Assembly: GCF_000317795.1 (NCBI RefSeq)
Contig: NC_019791.1
Coordinates: forward strand, 1,116,001 to 1,180,000
Direction of reading: 5' to 3'
Length of the DNA stretch: 64,000 bases
Origin: Caldisphaera lagunensis DSM 15908
Lineage (GTDB): Archaea; Thermoproteota; Thermoprotei_A; Sulfolobales; Acidilobaceae
The notes below the pieces were generated by a model. The model saw nothing but the letters and a program-made list of their open reading frames with translations. It was not told the DNA's origin and did not search any database. The translations under genes and the position numbers were made by a program. Below are positions 43,992 to 52,334 of the stretch, piece by piece (position 1 is the stretch's first letter; every line of letters starts with the position of its first letter).

Positions 43992-45254
43992 TCACATCCC
44001 CTTAATAACTTCTTTAATTTTTTCTGCAGTATAATTAATTATATCTTCATTATGTTCATAGCTAGTAAACATTGTCTCAAATTGGCTTGGTGGAATGAAT
44101 ACTCCTTTATTTATAAGACTTTCATGGAATTTTGTATATAACTCTTTATTTGCCATTCTTGCATCATCCGCATTATTTATCTCCTTATCTGTAAAGAAGA
44201 TCTGCATCATACTTTCTACCCTATTTATTGTATATTCTATTCCATAATCAAGCAATAGTTCATTAAGAATCTTTGCAGAATTTGAAGCCTTATCTATAAC
44301 ATTGTTCTTTTCCATAAATTCCAAGGTATAGAGACCAGCTATCATTGTAATTGGGTGTGCATTAAATGTACCTGCATTAAATACTTTTCCTTCAGGGGTA
44401 ATGTAATCCATAATTTCGCTCTTAGATACTACAGCTCCTACTGGAAATCCTCCACCTATTATTTTGCCTAAAGTAACTATATCTGCATCTATGTTAAAAT
44501 ATTTCTGTGCACCACCCATTGAAAGCCTAAAACCTGTTATAACCTCGTCAAATATTAATAGGGAACCGTAATCTTTGGTAATCTTTCTTAGTCCTTGCAG
44601 AAAATCTTTATTTGGTTTTATAACGCCCATATTGCCTATTACCGGTTCAACTATTACAGCAGCAATTTCATCCCCATAGTTTCTAAATATGTTTTCTAAC
44701 GAATTAAGATCGTTATATTTAGCAACCAAAGTTAACTTAGCTACATCATTTGGAACTCCTAATGTATTTGGTACGCCAAATTCTGTAGCTGCACTCCCAG
44801 CCTGAACGAGAACAGAATCATGAGAACCATGATAACATCCATCAAACTTAACTAAATATTTTCTGTTGGTATAACCTCTAGCTAATCTAATTGCTGTCAT
44901 TGTTGCCTCTGTTCCAGAATTAACATACCTAATTTTACCTCCAGGCTTTACATAGCTAATTATTTTTTTACCTAGATTTATTTCATTCTTATTTGGTGCA
45001 CCAAAAAGCCAACCATTATTTAAGCCTTCCTTAATTTTATTCAATACATAATCATTCGCATGACCTAATATTAAGGGTCCATATCCCAAAACATAATCTA
45101 TTAATCTATTTCCTTCTTCTGTATAAACATATGCCCCTTTCGCATATTTAACAAAAAATGGGTATGGCTTTACAGCTGCTCTTACAGGACTATTCACTCC
45201 TCCTGGGAAAATTTTCTTTGCCTCTTCGAACAACTCTCTGCTCGATTCAGCCAT
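43992..45254 (-). CDS. hemL: Glutamate-1-semialdehyde aminomutase HemL
   Basis: The 420-residue enzyme forms 5-aminolevulinate from glutamate semialdehyde. FPGGVNSPVRAA, VNSGTEATMTAIRLARG, FDGCYHGSHD, LIFDEVITGFR and the PLP lysine in VTLGKIIGGGFPVGAV are all standard. It heads the hem operon, shown by the free 70 bases before it. Its use implies the C5 route from glutamyl-tRNA. Confidence 0.96.
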   Translation of the reverse strand: MAESSRELFEEAKKIFPGGVNSPVRAAVKPYPFFVKYAKGAYVYTEEGNRLIDYVLGYGPLILGHANDYVLNKIKEGLNNGWLFGAPNKNEINLGKKIISYVKPGGKIRYVNSGTEATMTAIRLARGYTNRKYLVKFDGCYHGSHDSVLVQAGSAATEFGVPNTLGVPNDVAKLTLVAKYNDLNSLENIFRNYGDEIAAVIVEPVIGNMGVIKPNKDFLQGLRKITKDYGSLLIFDEVITGFRLSMGGAQKYFNIDADIVTLGKIIGGGFPVGAVVSKSEIMDYITPEGKVFNAGTFNAHPITMIAGLYTLEFMEKNNVIDKASNSAKILNELLLDYGIEYTINRVESMMQIFFTDKEINNADDARMANKELYTKFHESLINKGVFIPPSQFETMFTSYEHNEDIINYTAEKIKEVIKGM

Positions 45255-45324
45255 ATTGTAACGCCTAATAAAGGTGTTTGCAATTAGATGTATTAAGTGT
45301 TAAATATAAAAAGGCTTAAAATAA

Positions 45325-45597
45325 TTATTCGATTTTACTAATTGTATCTAAAACTTTTTTTACTAAATCTTTTCTCGGAAGAACTCCTAAATCAAGATCA
45401 TTAATTATTTTTGCGATTTCATCAGGATTTTCCGATAAAAGTAGAGAATAACGGCCAATCCATGAATCAATATTTATTAATTTTTTCATATAATTTGAAA
45501 TTGATATAGGGGTCTTTTCATGCGTTTTTTCTATAATAGCTAAAACTAAGGCCATAGGCCTTTCCTTTTGTAACTCCCATGATGATTCATCTAACAT
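45325..45597 (-). CDS. Small hypothetical protein
   Basis: This 90-residue helical protein has no recognisable family. Hydrophobic residues are regularly spaced (ALVLAIIEKTHEKTPISIS, EIAKIINDLDLGVLPRKDL). It begins with ATG and lies between hemL and moeA on the same strand, with a 125-base upstream gap that could hold a promoter. Reality is likely but unproven. Confidence 0.55.
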   Translation of the reverse strand: MLDESSWELQKERPMALVLAIIEKTHEKTPISISNYMKKLINIDSWIGRYSLLLSENPDEIAKIINDLDLGVLPRKDLVKKVLDTISKIE

Positions 45598-45723
45598 TAA
45601 TTTTACCCATATACTACTTAAGCGTATTACCTTATTTTAGTTGTTAAATCCAAATAATACCATAATCTTTTATAACTCAATATAAGAATTATTATGAATT
45701 TACAAAAATAAAATATTGTAAAC

Positions 45724-47673
45724 CTATGGATATATTCTTTCTCCGCTTTCCTTAAGAGTTTTATATCCAGGCAGCTTTTTTTCAAGCTCTTTAGAAAACT
45801 CTTCACTTTTTAATGTTTCTAGGAATTTATTTACAAATTTATTTTCAATTTTTTCTTTTCTTACAATAAAATCATAAATTTCTACACCTATTGGTATAAA
45901 ATCTAAGTTAAATAGTTCTGCCATAGCTCTTAGTGAAATGCCTGCATCAGCCCTACCTTGAAGAATTGCAGTTGCAACTGCTGAATGCGTTTTTACCTCA
46001 TATGTATAACCTTTTATTAGCTTTTCAGGTTCATTAATTCCATTTTCTTTTAGCATTTTATCAAGCAAAACTCTAGTTCCAGAACCTTTGTTTCTATTTA
46101 TTATTACTATATCATCCCTTAAAAAATCGCTTACGTCTTTGATGTTCTTAGGGTTATTCTTTTTAACTAATATACCTACTTCTCTTGAATAACCCCTATA
46201 TATGTAAACCTTATCTTCCAATCCCATCAGTTTAGGCATGTGTATATTATAATTCATAGTCTTTTCATCTAATAAATGAGATCCTGCTAAATCAGCATCT
46301 CCTCTTTTTATTGCATTCCATCCTCCTAAAGAACCAACATTTATTATTCGAGAATTTTGTATTTTCGCCCCATTTAAAACAACTTCTATTCCTGGACAAT
46401 TACTTCCTATTATAGTAAGATCTGGTGGCCTTATTGATGACGAAAATAAATAAACATCTACCTCTTCATTTTCTTCAAAATATTCCCTATTTTCCTGAGC
46501 AACAATATAACCGTCTGAAATGCTTATACCTGCTATAGAACCTGAACCGCTAAGTATTGGATACGCACTTAAATAATCTTTATTCCAAACGAGCTGAACA
46601 GGAATTAATTCTGTGAATCCTCTACCAGCATTAAGCCTAAATGGAATTCTTGCCTTAACCTTTGGTTTTTCTGACTCCCCTTTACCCATCATTTTTCTAA
46701 CTATTGGCTCTACTATGTTGTAAAGATTCATCATTGCAGATAATGGAAATCCTGGTAGTCCAAAAAGAATCTTTTTGCCTAAAACTGCTATTGCTGTAGG
46801 TTTACCTGGTCTAGATTTCAAACCATGAACAATTATTTTTGCTCCTACATCATTAAAGACCTTATAAATCATATCTCCATACCCTGCAGAAGTGCTTCCA
46901 GTAGTGATCAAAATATCTGCTTCATTTATGCTTTTACTTATCTCATCTTTCATTTTATCATAGTTATCAGGCAATATTCCTCTAAACTCTACATCTGCTC
47001 CAAGTTCTCTTAGCATTGCTGTTATAACATAACCATTAGAATCATATATTTTTCCATGTGGCAAAATATTTCCAGGCTGCTCTAATTCTACCCCAGTAGA
47101 ATAAACAATAATTTTAGGGGGCCTATACACCTTGATTTTATTTAAACCTAAACCAGCAAAAACTGCAAGCTCTCTTGCAGTGATTTGTGTATTTTTCCTT
47201 ATTACAACATCTCCAGTAGCTATGTCGCTTCCTGACATAGAAATATTTTCTCCTGGAGAACTCATTCTGTATATTTTTATCTTGTTATCCTTCCTGCTAA
47301 CATATTCTTCCATAACTATAGAATCAGCCCCTCTTGGAACCATAGCTCCAGTTGATATTTGTACAGCCGTACCAGGCTTTACTTCAATAGATGGATGGCT
47401 ACCAACTTCCACTTTTCCAATAACCTCGAGTTCTTTTGGCTCTATTTCGCTTGCACCTGCTATATCAATTGATCTAACAGCATATCCATCAACAGTTGAT
47501 CTGTCAAAAGGAGGATAATCTATTGGTGCAACTACGTCTTCTGCTAATACTTTATTGATTGATTCTAATATAGGAACCTCAATAACGCCCAATGGGCCTA
47601 TACCATTAGTCTCTTTTTCTATTAATTTAATCGCTTCCTCTACTGATACCAATTTATGAAATACTAATGCCAC
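45724..47673 (-). CDS. moeA: Molybdopterin molybdenumtransferase MoeA fused to a periplasmic-binding-like domain
   Basis: Residues 1 to about 410 are MoeA: PPFDRSTVDGYAVR, EVGSHPSI, ISTGAMVPRGADSIVMEE, ITTGSTSAGYGD and KPTAIAVLGKKILFGLPGFP. This part inserts molybdate or tungstate into adenylated pterin. The last 230 or so residues form a PBP/LysR-substrate-like domain (VNRNKGSGTRVLLDKML-type segment, HSAVATAILQGRADAGISLR), which may bind the oxyanion or regulate the enzyme. The same fusion is common in archaea. The start is GTG 47673 after AGGTG. A long structured leader precedes it. Confidence 0.94.
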   Translation of the reverse strand: MALVFHKLVSVEEAIKLIEKETNGIGPLGVIEVPILESINKVLAEDVVAPIDYPPFDRSTVDGYAVRSIDIAGASEIEPKELEVIGKVEVGSHPSIEVKPGTAVQISTGAMVPRGADSIVMEEYVSRKDNKIKIYRMSSPGENISMSGSDIATGDVVIRKNTQITARELAVFAGLGLNKIKVYRPPKIIVYSTGVELEQPGNILPHGKIYDSNGYVITAMLRELGADVEFRGILPDNYDKMKDEISKSINEADILITTGSTSAGYGDMIYKVFNDVGAKIIVHGLKSRPGKPTAIAVLGKKILFGLPGFPLSAMMNLYNIVEPIVRKMMGKGESEKPKVKARIPFRLNAGRGFTELIPVQLVWNKDYLSAYPILSGSGSIAGISISDGYIVAQENREYFEENEEVDVYLFSSSIRPPDLTIIGSNCPGIEVVLNGAKIQNSRIINVGSLGGWNAIKRGDADLAGSHLLDEKTMNYNIHMPKLMGLEDKVYIYRGYSREVGILVKKNNPKNIKDVSDFLRDDIVIINRNKGSGTRVLLDKMLKENGINEPEKLIKGYTYEVKTHSAVATAILQGRADAGISLRAMAELFNLDFIPIGVEIYDFIVRKEKIENKFVNKFLETLKSEEFSKELEKKLPGYKTLKESGERIYP

Positions 47674-47701
47674 ATTTAAACACCTTTTTAATTTAATAAT
47701 T

Positions 47702-47769
47702 CAATCCCATTCCCAACCCTAACTCTTTGAGTTAATTATCATCCCGCTTAATTTGGTAGGGAATGGTTG
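47702..47769 (-). promoter_or_regulatory. Long inverted repeat in the moeA leader
   Basis: CCATTCCC (47707-47714) pairs with GGGAATGG (47759-47766). The stem continues inward by ACC/GGT across an A-A mismatch and outward by CAA/TTG across a two-base bulge, giving about 14 pairs. Inside, AACTC-TTT-GAGTT forms a second perfect hairpin. It lies about 30-95 bases before the moeA start. A TATA-like run near 47805-47820 on the minus strand would place it within the transcript. Confidence 0.55.
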
Positions 47770-47979
47770 CTGTTAATTCCATCGCACAATAGTATCAATT
47801 AAAATTAATAAAACTTTTGCCCATATCCCTTATAGAAAGATTTTAAGCTATTGATATTCTAAAAATATTCATCTTGCATTGGCATTAATTTAAAACTAGT
47901 TTTAGGAATAAGATAAAGATAATGCTTAAAATTTACAAAACATCAAAATCATTTTAATCCTATTATCAAAATAAACGAT

Positions 47980-47993
47980 AAATACTTTAAGGG
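47980..47993 (+). promoter_or_regulatory. Promoter of tRNA-Leu
   Basis: AAATACTTTAAGGG is a good crenarchaeal TATA-like element and lies 25-38 bases before the tRNA 5' end, the expected distance. Confidence 0.5.
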
Positions 47994-48017
47994 TAAGCTA
48001 GATAATTGTATAAATGC

Positions 48018-48102
48018 GCGGGGGTGCCCGAGCCTGGCCAAAGGGGACGGGCCTAAGACCCGTTGGCGTAGGCCTGCGTGGGTTCAAACCCCACCCCCCG
48101 CA
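48018..48102 (+). tRNA. tRNA-Leu (anticodon UAA)
   Basis: This is a type II tRNA of 85 bases. Acceptor stem GCGGGGG/CCCCCGC, discriminator A, D stem CCC/GGG, anticodon stem ACGGG/CCCGT, a long variable arm and T stem GTGGG/CCCAC around TTCAAAC all pair. The loop is CCTAAGA, giving anticodon TAA for Leu UUA codons, with C where U33 is expected. No intron and no encoded CCA are present. A T-run follows at 48103. Confidence 0.95.
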
Positions 48103-48386
48103 TTTTTATATACTTGTTCAAATTCATCAATCAAATTAGACAAAAACATAAGATATTTCTTATTTATCTCAGCCTTATCATCTAATCCACAATTGCAATC
48201 ACCATAATAATAAGATAATTCATAAAAATAACCACTTTTCTTAATTTTATCGCAAAAATCTTCGCACCCATTAACAGAAAGAATTAAACTATCTATTGAA
48301 TAAAACCTTAATATTATACCACCACAAATTTTATTTTTGCATTTGCTAACAAGGATTCTTGATTCTTTTTTCATTGCGCTCTCCAT
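48084..48386 (-). CDS. Cysteine-rich hypothetical protein ending inside tRNA-Leu
   Basis: The 100-residue protein has cysteines grouped as CKNKIC, CEDFC and CNC. I do not recognise the family. Metal or Fe-S binding is possible. The last codons and the stop lie antisense to the 3' end of tRNA-Leu. It begins with ATG 48386 (or ATG 48374) and follows rpo11 by 38 bases on the same strand, so it may be the last gene of that operon. Confidence 0.62.
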   Translation of the reverse strand: MESAMKKESRILVSKCKNKICGGIILRFYSIDSLILSVNGCEDFCDKIKKSGYFYELSYYYGDCNCGLDDKAEINKKYLMFLSNLIDEFEQVYKNAGGGV

Positions 48387-48424
48387 TATAACTCATAGCA
48401 AAAAAATTATTATCTTTATTACAT

Positions 48425-48733
48425 TTAAATCTCAATATTTATATTCATTTCTTTTATTTTTTCAATATACTTTTTCTTAAATTCCTCATTCATTTCTTTT
48501 ATTTTCTGTAATGCTTCTATTAGCTTATCTTTAGGATCTATATTTTCATCTAAATCCATATAAATTATTAATCTGTTTTCCAATGGATGAGGAACTTCAT
48601 AATATGCAATGTTTACTCCTTTAAGAGTCTGTAATACAGTAGATAATAGATTTCCAATAGTATGATCTTCCCCTTCTATTTCTACCTTATATATGCCCTG
48701 ATCTGTTTTGGTGATTTTAATATCTCCAGCCAT
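48425..48733 (-). CDS. rpo11: DNA-directed RNA polymerase subunit Rpo11 (RpoL)
   Basis: This 102-residue protein has the Rpo11 signature EIEGEDHTIGNLLSTVLQ and VPHPLENRLIIYM. It pairs with Rpo3 to form the alpha-like assembly platform. It is preceded by an unknown gene and csl4, an order I recall as common in crenarchaea. The C-terminal 30 residues are helical and lysine-rich. Confidence 0.95.
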   Translation of the reverse strand: MAGDIKITKTDQGIYKVEIEGEDHTIGNLLSTVLQTLKGVNIAYYEVPHPLENRLIIYMDLDENIDPKDKLIEALQKIKEMNEEFKKKYIEKIKEMNINIEI

Positions 48734-48734
48734 A

Positions 48735-49340
48735 TTATTGCACCTTGCCTAACATCTCGTATGTATCCTTCCAACTATATCTGGTATATATCTTGTTTTT
48801 ATTCTCTTCTAAAATTCCTAAACTAAGACCTTTTTCTATTACATTATTAATTTTCTCAAAATCTCTTTCTCTCAACGTTAAATAGCAAGCTAGTGCTTTT
48901 ATTAAAGCATTACCATAGTTTTTTCCAGAAATATGTTTTAAATTTTCATTTATTATATTAGCTAAAGAATATACTTTTTCTTTTCTTGCTGTTGTTATTA
49001 AAAATTCTTCTTGTATGGTTGTTTTATAACCGAGCTTACTTAAACAAAATTCCAGCATATCAAAAAAATCCTTTCCTCCTTCAGGATTTAAGTCTTTTAG
49101 GCTATACTTAAAACCCTTAACTTTATTTTTATTTGTTTCAAAAGATAAAATCTCTTTTATCTTAGACTTTATATAGTTAATATCCCTAGGCGTTACATAA
49201 AAATCTATAATCAATTTGTTGTTTTCAACTTTAATTGTTGCTTCCTGGCTTGATATAACAGTATTAATTTTTTTAAAAATATTTTCTATATCATAACCTT
49301 CCTTTAAATTAAAAATAAATCTTTTCTTTAAACTTTTCAT
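48735..49340 (-). CDS. Archaeal conserved protein (DUF2067-like)
   Basis: This 201-residue soluble alpha/beta protein fits DUF2067 by context and general pattern (KKRFIFNLKEGYDIENIFKK near the start, NYGNALIKALACYLTLRERD near the end). The function is unknown. Its constant company with rpo11 and csl4 suggests RNA processing or transcription. I start at ATG 49340. The GTG at 49349 is part of AGGTG. Confidence 0.72.
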   Translation of the reverse strand: MKSLKKRFIFNLKEGYDIENIFKKINTVISSQEATIKVENNKLIIDFYVTPRDINYIKSKIKEILSFETNKNKVKGFKYSLKDLNPEGGKDFFDMLEFCLSKLGYKTTIQEEFLITTARKEKVYSLANIINENLKHISGKNYGNALIKALACYLTLRERDFEKINNVIEKGLSLGILEENKNKIYTRYSWKDTYEMLGKVQ

Positions 49341-49349
49341 CAAAAACAC

Positions 49350-49982
49350 CTATGGTGACATTAATATTGTTTTCTTCATATCAATTTTTAGCAATTTAGA
49401 AGTTGCTAAATTAGATATTTTCCTTTTTTCTACATTACCACATTTGGGACATTTTAATTGATCATTATTTTGCGGTATCATAATCTCTCCACATTTAGAG
49501 CACATAGAATAAATTACTCCATATTGAGGTCCCTTTAATGAAAGGTTATATGGATTACTTGAATTTATTACTTTAGCCAATATTATATCTCCAGGTTTAA
49601 CAATATCCATCAAATCATTAAATTTATCTACACCAACTTGGTTTGAAATAATTGCTCCAGATAATGGACTTGAAAATTCAAACTCCCATTTAGGTCTTGG
49701 ATATAAAACTATTACACCATAAATATCAACAAATATTATATTTTCTCTAACAGATGAAACTGATCCTAAAACAATGCTATTTTTCTTTGGTAATTTTAGT
49801 TTTTTATATGAATTTACTGATATTGTCCTATTATTAAAGTCTATAGCAATTTTACCCAAAAACATTGACCTTAGGTATCCTGTTTCAGTATCTATATAAA
49901 CTCCTTCACCTTCAACAAATTCTTCTTGTTGTGCAATAACTTCTCCTGGAACAACAACATTATTTTTCAAAGAGTAATACAT
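49350..49982 (-). CDS. csl4: Exosome RNA-binding subunit Csl4
   Basis: The 210-residue protein has an N-terminal domain (VVPGEVIAQQEEFVEGEGVY), a central S1 domain (VLGSVSSVRENIIFVDIYGV, GDIILAKVI) and a C-terminal zinc ribbon (CSKCGEIM and CPKCGNVEK). It caps the archaeal exosome and helps choose RNA substrates. It overlaps the methyltransferase gene by 23 bases. Confidence 0.93.
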   Translation of the reverse strand: MYYSLKNNVVVPGEVIAQQEEFVEGEGVYIDTETGYLRSMFLGKIAIDFNNRTISVNSYKKLKLPKKNSIVLGSVSSVRENIIFVDIYGVIVLYPRPKWEFEFSSPLSGAIISNQVGVDKFNDLMDIVKPGDIILAKVINSSNPYNLSLKGPQYGVIYSMCSKCGEIMIPQNNDQLKCPKCGNVEKRKISNLATSKLLKIDMKKTILMSP

Positions 49983-50595
49983 CTACCTTTACCCTCCTTA
50001 TCCTACTTTTATGATATGTCATTGAAGCGGGTATTGGAAATTCCCTTGTATTTAACAATCTCAATCTATATCCCCACTTGTTACTTAGTGATTCGTGAAA
50101 ATTTAAATTTCCTGATTTCAATACAGAGTAAATCCTCTTAGGATTCAATGAAAATGCGTATTCCAAAAATCTTTTATCAGCGTTTCTATTCCAAACCCCA
50201 AAAGGAGGATTCATAATAATTAAATCTATGTGATTTTTTCTTATTAATCCCAAATTCTCATTTATAAAAGTCTTTATTAACAAAAGCCTTCCTCTTAAAC
50301 CAAAGGTTTCTTCTCCATATAAACAATATTTAAAGAACCTATCATCAATTTCTAATCCTATAGCTTTACTAGCACCAAAAATAAGAGATGCTAATGCTAT
50401 CCTACAAGTGCCAGAACCTAAATCAAGCACTGTTGAGTCTTGAATAATATTTGAAATATATGCATGATTTAGCATATCCAAAATTATTTCTGATGGAGTA
50501 TTGTATTGCTCTAAATCACGAATCGGATTAGTTATTGATGGTAATGTTTTTTCTAAGAAAACCTTTGCGTTTATGTATTTTTCATTTTTATTCAA
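49960..50595 (-). CDS. METTL5-like SAM-dependent N6-adenine methyltransferase
   Basis: The 211-residue Rossmann methyltransferase has VLDLGSGTCRIALASLIFGA as SAM-binding motif I and the catalytic NPPFG (MNPPFGVW), the signature of N6-adenine or related amino-group methylation. COG2263 proteins of this type resemble METTL5, which modifies small-subunit rRNA in eukaryotes. The position between dph2 and csl4 supports an RNA target. The start is TTG 50595 after GGTGTAAGA. Confidence 0.87.
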   Translation of the reverse strand: MNKNEKYINAKVFLEKTLPSITNPIRDLEQYNTPSEIILDMLNHAYISNIIQDSTVLDLGSGTCRIALASLIFGASKAIGLEIDDRFFKYCLYGEETFGLRGRLLLIKTFINENLGLIRKNHIDLIIMNPPFGVWNRNADKRFLEYAFSLNPKRIYSVLKSGNLNFHESLSNKWGYRLRLLNTREFPIPASMTYHKSRIRRVKVDVLLFEK

Positions 50596-50611
50596 ATCTT
50601 ACACCGCTTTT

Positions 50612-51649
50612 TTACCATGGAAAAATATACTTATCTATTTTGCCTGTTAAAGCCATATAAGCTTCTCCAGGCGTAAGAACTGGCTTTTTATAATCCATTA
50701 AGTCATCAATGGGAATCCTTGGGCAACTTGTTATTACAAATGCATCAAACCAATCGTTATCAATTGATAATAAATTTAATTCGCTCATGTTTTCTGATGT
50801 TAATAATACATATTCTTTTTTATTTAGCATCTTTATTATCATATTTAATAAAGATGGTCTATATTGACCCGTTTTTAAACCAATTATTACTCCCCAATGT
50901 CTTGCTTCCATGGCTTTTGATATAACAAACAATCTTTTCTTATAATATTTTATTCCAATTTGTGTAAAATCTCTTACAGTATTGCTGTAAAGGTCTATTT
51001 GAGCAATTGGCTTTAATGTAGATAAATATAAACCTAATGGATGAAATTCTCCTCCTCCTACAAATATATAACCATCAATATTTTTATTGATAACAGTTCT
51101 AAAATCACAGCCAATTATTTGACCTGGATCATAATATGGAGATAATCCATTAGATTTTATGATATTATATTTACTGTTGTTTCCAATAATATTTAAAATT
51201 TTATTATATAAATGTGTATGCTGTGCAGTTAATGCTATTGACAAGTTTTTTACATTATAGGTATCAAGTATGCTAAGGGATTTTTCTATCATATTTTCAT
51301 CTATATCTAATTTGCTCAACGCTCTAACAAAAACAACTCTATCCCTTAAATTAGAAGGTAATGCTAGCGGTGATGCCAAATATTCTGGATATTCTGAATG
51401 GGCTATATGAATTATTAGATCAGGATTAATTATATTAAAAATCTGATTATATTGTAAATCACATGCACCATATATGCTTTCCATATGAATTATTGGCTCA
51501 GCCTTATAATTTTCTCTTATACAGTTCGCTATCGCTAATGCAAATTGCTTCATACCATCAGGTAATTGCAATAAAACCCTTTTACCTTCAATATTAATAT
51601 CAGGAAAAACCAATGTATAAGGTATACCACAATCAAAATTCTTTGACAT
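50612..51649 (-). CDS. dph2: Diphthamide synthase subunit Dph2
   Basis: The 345-residue protein forms the first diphthamide intermediate on aEF2 by transferring the aminocarboxypropyl group of SAM. Three cysteines typical of the non-classical [4Fe-4S] site are present in YGACD, IIGCD and TSCPRIPIDD. GGGEFHPLGLYLS and KAMEARHWGVIIGLKTGQ also match. It lies between rpl10e and the methyltransferase, with only three bases from the rpl10e stop. Confidence 0.94.
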   Translation of the reverse strand: MSKNFDCGIPYTLVFPDINIEGKRVLLQLPDGMKQFALAIANCIRENYKAEPIIHMESIYGACDLQYNQIFNIINPDLIIHIAHSEYPEYLASPLALPSNLRDRVVFVRALSKLDIDENMIEKSLSILDTYNVKNLSIALTAQHTHLYNKILNIIGNNSKYNIIKSNGLSPYYDPGQIIGCDFRTVINKNIDGYIFVGGGEFHPLGLYLSTLKPIAQIDLYSNTVRDFTQIGIKYYKKRLFVISKAMEARHWGVIIGLKTGQYRPSLLNMIIKMLNKKEYVLLTSENMSELNLLSIDNDWFDAFVITSCPRIPIDDLMDYKKPVLTPGEAYMALTGKIDKYIFPW

Positions 51650-51652
51650 TAT

Positions 51653-52174
51653 TTACTTCTCCGTTCTATCCTCTGATATTACTATTCTAGTTTTCTGAGG
51701 TAACTTTGATGCACCTCTTCTTAAGGCCTCTTTTATTTTTTCTAAATCTGCTTTCCTACCCCATACCTCTATTAATTTATCACCAGCATGAACTATAGCA
51801 GCAACCCCTATTGGTGTTCCAAATGATAGTCTCATGCCATCTTGCAATCTATCTGCTCCAGCAAACGCCATCATTTTGTTTTCTCTTATAACTTGGTGAG
51901 GATATTTGGGTATTCTCATATAATAATTAGCATCACCAACTTCTGTTGATAAATATTTGCTTGTCATAACTCTTGCTGCTTCTAAAGCATTTGACCTTAT
52001 TTGACCTAATTCTAACGATATCAAATCAACCTTTATCTCATAGTTTTTAAGCATGTCCTTATTTCCAACTTCAAATTTAGTTATTTTTGGCGGAGGGGCT
52101 CCATGTATATACTCTTTCCTTGTATATGGCTGGCTTGTTATGTGCGAATAACATCTTCCGGGTCTCATTGGCAT
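51653..52174 (-). CDS. rpl10e: Ribosomal protein L10e (uL16)
   Basis: The 173-residue protein starts [11 protein letters not shown]. It has [51 protein letters not shown] and [14 protein letters not shown]. It sits near the peptidyl transferase centre. GGTGA precedes the ATG. It heads a five- or six-gene operon running to rpo11. Confidence 0.96.
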   Translation of the reverse strand: MPMRPGRCYSHITSQPYTRKEYIHGAPPPKITKFEVGNKDMLKNYEIKVDLISLELGQIRSNALEAARVMTSKYLSTEVGDANYYMRIPKYPHQVIRENKMMAFAGADRLQDGMRLSFGTPIGVAAIVHAGDKLIEVWGRKADLEKIKEALRRGASKLPQKTRIVISEDRTEK

Positions 52175-52334
52175 TTTTTATCACCTCTCTTTATTCCGTG
52201 TTTAACCCCTATAAAAGTTTGCTTTTATGATTTTCTAAATTTTATTTATGATAAAATAATATATTAATATTTTATATTTAATTGATAAATTATATTTATA
52301 TAGAGAGCATTGCATTAATAACATTGGTGATTGA

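Larger units (their letters stand above)
47674..48017. other. Intergenic region between moeA and tRNA-Leu
   Basis: This 344-base gap has three parts: the moeA Shine-Dalgarno sequence and inverted-repeat leader on the left, a plain AT-rich stretch at about 47790-47970 with no coding frame I can support, and the tRNA-Leu promoter on the right. Confidence 0.6.

Noticed and set aside
47702-47769. H/ACA guide RNA at the moeA leader
   Set aside because: No ACA trinucleotide at the proper distance from the stem and no suitable pseudouridylation pocket on either strand.
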